From NCBI GenBank assembly GCA_001598975.1, contig BBXU01001556.1, positions 1 through 27,297 of the forward strand: DNA of 27,297 bases, in the 5' to 3' direction. Each line of letters opens with the position of its first letter. The first letter of the stretch is position 1. Under the pieces are notes generated by a model that saw only the letters and a program-made list of their open reading frames with translations, was not told the origin of the DNA and made no database searches. Shown here one piece after another: positions 21,425-27,297 of this stretch. A program made the translations under genes and the position numbers. The DNA comes from Parachlorella kessleri. Its lineage: Eukaryota; Chlorophyta; Trebouxiophyceae; Chlorellales; Chlorellaceae.

Positions 21425-24400
21425 ATGAGTGACTTTGAGAGCAAAGCCCGAGACTATGTGGCTAAGGGTGACAAGAAGCTGAAGAGCTTCGGATTCTTTG
21501 GCAACAAGTATGAAGAGGCCGCGGACCTATATGAAAAGGGTGCCAACCAGTTCAAGCTGGCCAAAGCATGTGAGTACAGAACGTGTGTGCCACGTTGTGT
21601 ATCGAAGCTGCGGTGGACCAGCTGTGGAGACGCCCTGGCTGTACAGGGTTGCTTCACCTGTGCGGACGCCTTCTCAAGTAAAACAGGCAGCGCTGCACGC
21701 ATCACGTGCAGGGCATGAAGCGGGGGAGACTTTTGCCAAGCTGGCCGACGTTCACATAAAGCTGGAGAGCAAGCACGATGCTGCCAGCTGCTGGGTGGAG
21801 GCAGCCAAGGCCTTCCTCAAGGTTGACCACCGAAGTAGGTTGAGTGTGTGGTGACTATCTTCGCATTTGCTGGGGTGTCTTGTTGTTGTTGAAGTTGCCT
21901 GTACCTGTAGTCCCTGGCAATGAGGGGTGGTTGTCTGGCAGCTTGTGCTTTCTGTGTGGGTGCCCTATGACCATTTGGATGCGCATGGGCAGGTGCCCTA
22001 GCAAGGCTGCTATGATGTTCATATTCCCGGAAGCAGCACACGACTGTGCGAAAGGACTCATGCAGAACTATACTTCACTTGTTGCACGTGCAGAAGCGGT
22101 GACTTGCTTACAGCAAGCGGTTTCCTTGTATACTGATATGGGCCGACTGGGCATGGCAGCACGGCAACTGCGGGTGGGTCCGGCAGATGCCAGAGGCAGG
22201 AAGTCTGAAAGTCGTGGGGGCTGGTGTTGTACCACCGCCCCAACCGTGCCATATTGTGCTATCTGGCGGTCACGGCACAGCCAGGGGCAGCAGGGCATGC
22301 TGAGTTGAGATTAGCCTGCACGTGGTGCTCATCGTTAATATAAGGCTGACAGAGAGTACAGTGTGGCTGCACTGACGGTTCCATGGTTGCATGGGAGAGC
22401 AACAGCAAACGACGGGACGCTTGAATAGAAACCCAGGAAATCAAGGAGTGAATGCAAGGGCACCAGGTGGGACCCAGGGGTTGGCCTTGACCAATTATCT
22501 CTGCCGTGCCTGCAGGAAATAGCCGAAGTGTTGGAGAAGGAGGGCAACAAGGAGGAGTCGATAATGTTTTATGAGCAAGCGGGGGACTTGTTTCACACGG
22601 AGAACAGCACGAGCGAGTCTAACAAGTGCAACCTGAAGGTGCGAGGGAGGTGTGCAAGACGGCTGAGAAATGCAACCATTTGCAGTAGGCACTCTTGGTG
22701 TGGTTCGAGTGACTCGATTCAAAAGCCTGGCAAAGCCCGACGTACCTGCTTAGGTGGCAAAGCCCGACGGTACGTCCTTAGGTGCTGATACTATGCTGGG
22801 AGGCATGGCAAGGCATCAGCACAGATAGGAGCCAGGGAGCGCTACTAGTGAAAGATATTGGCGGGGTTTTGATGTTGTATCCAAGGAGCACAGTAAGGCG
22901 GGGGCTCAGGTCCGATCTATGGGCATTTTGTTGCCGTGGTGTGTTGCTGTGGTGGGCACCACGATGGTTGCTTCGTCAGCCTGGCTGCAGTTGCGGGTCC
23001 TGTGCATTTCTTTGCGCGTCCAGTAGCAGTGTTGTCCTTGGAGCTGGGCGGTGCTTCAAGGCTAACCTTTCAAAGTTGACCGCCAGCTCTCAATGTCGTT
23101 GCGACTGAAGCCTGCATGGCCTGGGCACCCCTGGTGTGCAGATAGCACAATTCTCTGCTGAGCTGGAGCGGTACCCCAAGGCGATAGAGTTGTACGAGGA
23201 GGTGGCCAAGGCGTCAGTAGACAACAACCTGTTGAAGTACAGGTGGGCCAGGTTTCTTTTTAGGCCTATAATCCTTGGATCGATAGTGCACAAGTAAATA
23301 GGTATTGTTGAGTTGAGTATGGGTGTGGGTCTTGTCGGTCCCGTGCCAGAGGGCTGGGGGCATCTTGCTTGGTTGATATATCAGGTAGCTGCCTGTTGAG
23401 ACACGGTGGAGTGGGACATCCGCCGTGCTTCAGCCTACCTTGTGGCCGACCTGCTTGCAGAAACGAGTGGAGCTGCGAGCTGCTGCTTTAGGTGCTGTTC
23501 CGCTCGTTTCTGGCAGTAGGTGCACGATCTCAACGTAATAGGTGCCTGCTAGGAGACGAGCCCCATGTGTGCTGAGATCCCAAGATGCCACAGTTGGCAC
23601 CTATCAGCAACAACCAATGCTGCCGTGCTGCAGCGCTAAGGGCTACTTGCTGAACGCCGGGATTTGCCAGCTGTGCAATGCGGATGTGATGACCATGCGC
23701 ACGGCCATTGAGCGCTATAAAGACATAGATATCAACTTTGACGGCAGCAGGGAGTGCAAGCTGCTTGAGGTATGAGGGCAATGATATTGAAGGAAAGGCT
23801 GGCTTTCATGCATGGGAGCAGCCTTGAGGTTATGCACAGTTGGACATTCAGCTGTGGGAGGACAGAGACACTTCGGTAGGAGTCCCGGCGAGGGGTTGGT
23901 GGTGTCAGTGAGGGTCGTTTCAGGGGCGGTGACGCTGGGAGGACAATTCGTGGATCAACCTATCAAGCGTGCAGCTGGTGGAGACCTCGCGGCGTGGTGG
24001 AAGCGGGCGATGTTTAGTGTTAGGTCATGTACTGGTGTGGTAGTAGGTGGCGTCTAGCTGGCGTGCCCTTTCCTGCAGGGCCTCAGCTTTGCTATGGCGC
24101 AGTGTGGTGCGGACCCTCACCCCCAAGCTCTGGGTTGTGAGCAACCTTGAACTCACCTGCAGGCGCACTTTGTGTAGGGAATGCCTGGGCCAGTGGAGGG
24201 GGGCATGGGGGAGACCAGTGTGTGAGAATGCTGGTGTAACAGTGGTTTGCCTCAGCGCTGTCCCCTTGGTGCAGGACCTCACTGATGTGGTGGATCTGCC
24301 CCCTTGATTCGGGATCTCACTGATGCAGTGGATCCGCCCCCTTCATGCAGGACCTCACTGACGCGGTGGAGGAGGGGGATGTGGATGCCTTCACCAACGT

Positions 24401-24518
24401 GATCGCCGAGTTCGACAACCTGTCTCGGCTGGACCCCTGGAAGACCAGCATGCTGGTGCGCGTCAAGCGCAAGCTGCAGTCACGAGCAGAAGACATTGAA
24501 GAGGAGGACCTTACCTAA
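21425..24518 (+). CDS. Alpha-soluble NSF attachment protein (alpha-SNAP)
   Basis: Alpha-SNAP coats assembled SNARE bundles and recruits and activates the AAA ATPase NSF for disassembly. Seven exons: 21425-21569, 21712-21834, 22094-22173, 22516-22638, 23142-23242, 23634-23769 and 24351-24518, with consistent phases, giving 291 residues; the family norm is about 290-295. The N-terminus has [20 protein letters not shown] (the hydrophobic membrane-contact loop FGFFG), followed by the TPR-like repeats [79 protein letters not shown] and [17 protein letters not shown]. The C-terminus is [16 protein letters not shown], then an acidic stretch ending in EEDLT; a penultimate Leu is needed for NSF stimulation in known family members. 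It lies head to head with the syntaxin gene. The last acceptor is preceded by two decayed tandem copies. Confidence 0.96.
22729..22783. repeat. Two-copy 27/28-bp tandem repeat in alpha-SNAP intron 4
   Basis: The copies at 22729-22755 and 22756-22783 share GGCAAAGCCCGACG, then TAC, and end in TTAGGT, with one inserted base and a few substitutions. It is a small local duplication. Confidence 0.85.
23458..23512. repeat. Inverted repeat (hairpin) in alpha-SNAP intron 5
   Basis: The arm CAGAAACGAGTGGA at 23458-23471 pairs with TCCGCTCGTTTCTG at 23499-23512, 14 bp with one mismatch that becomes a G-U pair in RNA. The loop is 27 nt. It lies about 120 nt upstream of the exon 6 acceptor. Confidence 0.75.
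24271..24376. repeat. 38-bp unit in three tandem copies over the alpha-SNAP exon 7 acceptor
   Basis: GGA(C/T)CTCACTGA begins at 24274, 24312 and 24350, an exact 38-nt period. The third copy is the true exon 7 start (GCAG then GAC CTC ACT GAC). The first copy keeps a GCAG acceptor but reads into TGA after 10 codons. The second has CGG in place of CAG and so has lost the AG. Confidence 0.92.
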
Positions 24519-25309
24519 GCAATGTCAGTAAAGTCAGAGGAAGGCCCCTGGAAGGCCAGCATGGTGGTCTTGGGCCAAAGCGTGGGCTCCAGGAGTATGA
24601 GGACGGTTGTGGAAGAGGGGGATGATCGCTAATGAGCAGACAGGTGACAGGTTGGCCCATTGTGAGTTGTAGACTCCGGCAGGGGCTTGGTTGTGTATCA
24701 TTGGGTGGGTGCATACAGTGAGCTCAAGGTGGTATGGTGGAGGAGCTCTTGTTGACTAAGGAGGGGGGGCGGACTAGCTTGTGATAGGAATGGGAAGCAG
24801 CTAAGATGGGGACCTTGCCCTGGGACTAGCTGTTAAATGGTGTGGCGGGCGTCGCTCATTGGGCAGGCTTTTGTACATGTTGGCTGGTAAAGCCACCAAA
24901 GGGCGTCAAGCTGGAGATCCCAAGGTGGCGTTGGAAGGATCGTCTGGGGTGCTCTGACCCAGTACAGCTAGCCGAGGCCAAGGACGGGTTGGAGCCAAGA
25001 GGGTGCCAACGGTGTCACCTCCCTGGCATTGGCCGCACTTGGTCAGCTATAACGTGGCAGACACACTTAAAGCTGTACAGCGGCCCTGGTGTGCCCTTCT
25101 CTATGCGACACAGGTACTTGCGTAGACTTGCCTTGCGCAACCTGTCCAGCATAGGTGTTCTCTTGCTTCCAACTGTCCAACCTACAACTGGAGTCCAAAG
25201 TGAAGTAACAAGGGAGCTATCAAAGCCAGACAGCCTGGTAATGGAGGAATGCAACTGCTGGCTTTTGGCAAAAAGTTGAACAGCCCGCGAGCAACAGCCC
25301 AGCCAGGCA
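24519..25309. other. Downstream region of alpha-SNAP
   Basis: This is the first part of the 1.26-kb gap between the convergent genes alpha-SNAP and DPH4. It should hold the alpha-SNAP 3' untranslated region. I found no TGTAA on the + strand. A frame of 145 codons at 24842-25279 has no recognisable domain, and I do not call it a gene. Confidence 0.45.
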
Positions 25310-25580
25310 CCAATAACACTCAGGCTCATTCTGCATCCAGCCCTGTCAGTCCAGTCCAGCCCAGCTCCACTCCCTGTTTGCACGACCTGCCACCCATGCT
25401 AGCAACACGCACCCCCGTGAATGCCTTCCTCGCCGCCCAAGCAACCCCAGCTCAGCTGACAAGCAAGTTGCACCACCTGTCGCCATCAAGAAATAGTGCA
25501 AACATACCATAACCCTGTCAGTCCAGCCCAGCTCTGTCTTTCTATTTACACTACCTGCCACTCATGCTAATACCGTAACA
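25310..25580. repeat. Distant copies of the left-hand dispersed repeat
   Basis: CCCTGTCAGTCCAG begins at 25341 and, 172 nt later, at 25513. Each is followed by an AG-CTC-rich stretch and then CTGCCAC(C/T)CATGCTA. The lead-in ATTCTGCATCCAGCC before 25341 matches the lead-in before 1407. Copies at both ends of the window, in the same orientation, indicate a dispersed family. Confidence 0.75.
25546..25550 (-). terminator. Candidate TGTAA polyadenylation signal of DPH4
   Basis: The + strand TTACA is TGTAA on the DPH4 strand, about 230 nt past the stop. It lies inside a copy of the dispersed repeat, so a repeat may supply this gene's polyadenylation signal. The distance is plausible but unproven. 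Confidence 0.4.
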
Positions 25581-25779
25581 CATAACCGCAGCTCCTGCGA
25601 GCACTGCGGCTTGCCAGCTGAGGACAAGAGGACCCGCCCACAGGACCATGACCGCACTTCAACACATCCCAGCCGAGCAAAGCATATGAAGCGCACCTTG
25701 CATGCCGCCCTGAAGGGTCACTCTCTAATTCTTTCCTGTCCACACTATACCGTGCAACAGCTCCACGCTACAAACATCT

Positions 25780-26352
25780 TCAGTGGAGCAAGGCCACTTG
25801 GATATGTAGCGAGCAAGTCGAGCATGGCACCACAACCACCTCCACATTCCCCAAGCACCCATCGCTCCGTGGCAGCAGAAATTGACCCCCACACCGGCAG
25901 GGCCATGTATAGCAGGGCTCACCCTCCATCATGATGTCATCACCCATCTCACTCAGTGCCACCTCCTCATTTATATGCACCTCTGCCCTGCAGGCTTGCA
26001 AAGCAAGCTGCCGGTCATGCTCGGCCCGCTGACCTGGGTCTGACAACACCTCCCAGGCATGCTGGACTGACAGGAACTGTTCTGCAGAAGCTTCTGAGCC
26101 AGCAGCCTCATTGAAGGCTGGTGCAGGCTGGCTGCTGCTGAGCGGCTGTGAAGCATCGTGGCCCTCCAAATGCCCACGTTGTTGCTGCTGCACCTGCTTC
26201 GCCTGCTGCGCCTCCTGATGGTGTGCCTGCGGCTGCCCTGCTTTGTCGGGGTGCGACCGCCGGGCCGCCTGGCGATAGGCCTGTCTGATGTCCTCCAAGC
26301 TGGCCTGCTGGGTCACCCCCAGGACGTCATACAGTGACACGGAAGAGTTCAT
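25780..26352 (-). CDS. DPH4: Diphthamide biosynthesis protein 4 (J-domain, CSL zinc finger)
   Basis: DPH4/DNAJC24 is a J-domain co-chaperone and electron-carrying zinc/iron protein that assists the first step of diphthamide formation on elongation factor 2 in the cytosol. This is a single exon of 190 residues; human DPH4 has about 149 and plant ones about 175. The N-terminus SLYDVLGVTQQASLEDIRQA leads to the HPD of RRSHPDKAG. J-domain helix III appears only after a Gln/His/Ala-rich insert of about 50 residues, at FLSVQHAWEVLSDPGQRAEH. The CSL finger is complete: EVALSEM, then CRCGGQF, then PCSTCSLHIQV, giving Cys-x-Cys and Cys-x-x-Cys. ATG 26352 is the first in its frame; the frame is open further upstream to about 26664 but without ATG. 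It shares a strand with the small gene at 26847-27169. Confidence 0.9.
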   Translation of the reverse strand: MNSSVSLYDVLGVTQQASLEDIRQAYRQAARRSHPDKAGQPQAHHQEAQQAKQVQQQQRGHLEGHDASQPLSSSQPAPAFNEAAGSEASAEQFLSVQHAWEVLSDPGQRAEHDRQLALQACRAEVHINEEVALSEMGDDIMMEGEPCYTWPCRCGGQFLLPRSDGCLGNVEVVVVPCSTCSLHIQVALLH

Positions 26353-26846
26353 GACAAGGGCATGCAGTGCCGCTGTGAACGGCTCTCCGCTGCCGCTGGC
26401 TGCTCTGTCCTGACAAGTGCTGTCGGGCAGAGTACTTGGGATGGCCCCTTGCGGCTCCCACTGCGATGCTGCCGGCCCTGGTAGGGAGGCTAATAAACCC
26501 CCGGCTGGGCTGCAGCAAGAATTTCTGAGCCGAGCAAGTGGGCCGTCTTTGATGACTTGGTAACTAGAGGCCCGGTGCTTGAGGCCTGGAGTACGGCTGC
26601 CGGTGTCAGTGGCACTCGCTGCTGTCTCCTGCCCTCCCAAACCCAGGCGCCTTGCGGCTGCCACTGTTGCGGAAGTTCCGAATACCTCGAGGCGGGGAGG
26701 CTGTGGTTAACCTGTGACAGGCAATACAAGACGCATAAGGCTGGGCTGCCTATCCTGACACACACGCCAACAGCCACTCCTTTTGAGGACGACACCGGTG
26801 ATAGGACGGAATAACTATCTGAAACATGCAACCTACCCTGCTGGGC
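26353..26846. other. Upstream region of DPH4
   Basis: This stretch of 494 bp between the small membrane-protein gene and DPH4 should hold the DPH4 promoter and 5' untranslated region. On the minus strand the DPH4 frame stays open for about 100 codons upstream of its first ATG. No ATG occurs there, so an extension would need an upstream exon or a non-AUG start. Confidence 0.5.
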
Positions 26847-27169
26847 TCAGTTCCTGTCGCCTGTCTTGAGCCGGATGGTAATTTCAGGCTCCTCCTCCTC
26901 CTCAACGTCGGGGAATTTCTCTTTGAACCGCGGGTCCTTCTTCAGTTGCAACATGTTCCACTGTAAACGACACGGACCAAGGCCTTTGTAGTCTGCTTGC
27001 GAGATGAGCCCATGCCACCAAAGCTATAAGTGTGTTTCGATTCCATCAGTGTGGTTTATAAGGCTACGTAAGGAAGGCTCATCACCTGCAGCAGGCCCGC
27101 CCAGCAAATCAAGCCAACAGCTCCGAACACCCTCCAGTTCAGTGGCTTGTTTTGGGCCTGGCCAACCAT
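26847..27169 (-). CDS. Small single-pass membrane protein, 65 residues, function unknown
   Basis: Two exons in coding order, 27169-27086 and 26960-26847, with a donor GTGATG after CTGCTGCAG and an acceptor TTTACAG, joined in phase 0. The N-terminus (MVGQAQNKPLNWR) is followed by a hydrophobic helix, about residues 14-27 (VFGAVGLICWAGLL), which may extend a few residues. A charged segment LKKDPRFKEKFPD follows, then five Glu, and the protein ends in ITIRLKTGDRN. An in-frame stop lies a few codons before the ATG. The layout (one helix, then a charged tail) resembles small organelle inner-membrane assembly factors, but I do not recognise a family and assign no function. It lies upstream of DPH4 on the same strand. 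Confidence 0.6.
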
Positions 27170-27263
27170 GCCAAAACTCACAAAGCAATTTCATGTAGAC
27201 AATGTGACATAAAATAAATGGCAGTGATCGCTTACATAATGGCTTGGCTTGATCGCTTACGTC
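27170..27263. other. Right-edge upstream region with a short direct repeat
   Basis: This is the likely promoter and 5' region of the small gene. TGATCGCTTAC occurs twice, near 27224 and 27250. TTACA at about 27233 reads TGTAA on the minus strand and could end a gene lying to the right. Confidence 0.35.
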
Positions 27264-27290
27264 ATGTGTGTGTGGGGGGGGGGGGGGGGT
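27264..27290. repeat. GT then poly-G tract at the right edge
   Basis: Several GT units are followed by a run of about 18 G, mirroring the left edge of the window. It is a simple-sequence tract and carries no gene. Confidence 0.95.
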
Positions 27291-27297
27291 TGTTAGG

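Noticed and set aside
24842..25279. A 145-codon + strand open frame downstream of alpha-SNAP
   Set aside because: No domain, no splice partners, and it runs towards the dispersed repeat; treated as non-coding.
1..27297. CRISPR arrays, bacterial operons, phage or toxin systems
   Set aside because: Genes are intron-rich and eukaryotic; no regularly spaced repeats of suitable length or prokaryotic gene families were seen.

Overview
This is nuclear DNA from a green alga (Chlorophyta). Evidence: every gene is split by many short GT-AG introns (about 90-430 nt), plus one GC-AG intron. The proteins are rich in Ala, Gln and Gly, intergenic DNA carries simple G and GT tracts, and TGTAA, the chlorophyte polyadenylation signal, follows several genes. 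Homologies are plant-like (SYP1-type syntaxin, CW-zinc-finger-family C-terminus) or shared with ciliated algae (RCK-type kinase). I cannot name the genus. All exon models below were assembled by hand from splice sites, reading phase and remembered family conservation; none has been aligned or checked against transcripts.

Layout, left to right. Positions 1-2690 are mostly intergenic, with a GT/G tract, a possible last exon of a gene entering from the left, and a block of diverged repeats. On the + strand, 2691-7152 encodes a homologue of plant CW-type zinc-finger nuclear proteins that appears to lack the CW domain, and 8868-12664 encodes protein phosphatase methylesterase 1 (PPME1). On the - strand, 13435-16672 encodes a MAK/ICK/MOK (RCK) family kinase, related to the Chlamydomonas flagellar-length kinase LF4, and 17473-20883 encodes a SYP1-type Qa-SNARE (syntaxin). 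Divergently from the syntaxin, 541 bp away on the + strand, 21425-24518 encodes alpha-SNAP. On the - strand, 25780-26352 encodes the diphthamide co-chaperone DPH4/DNAJC24 and 26847-27169 a 65-residue single-pass membrane protein that I do not recognise. A copy of the left-hand repeat family lies at 25310-25580.

Functional links. The syntaxin and alpha-SNAP are direct partners: alpha-SNAP loads NSF onto SNARE complexes containing a Qa-SNARE such as syntaxin. They are head to head over a short spacer holding an 18-bp inverted repeat, an inverted CCAAT motif and a GC box, which suggests shared control. The other neighbours (nuclear regulator, PP2A demethylase, kinase, diphthamide factor) look like ordinary housekeeping genes with no obvious shared pathway.

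The most unusual structural theme is tandem duplication across exon 5' borders. Three 38-bp copies span the last acceptor of alpha-SNAP, with a decoy acceptor that leads to a stop. A 102-bp in-frame pseudo-exon copy sits beside syntaxin exon 5. A 65-bp duplication lies at the 3' end of a PPME1 intron. I found no mobile element with coding capacity, CRISPR array, tRNA or rRNA.
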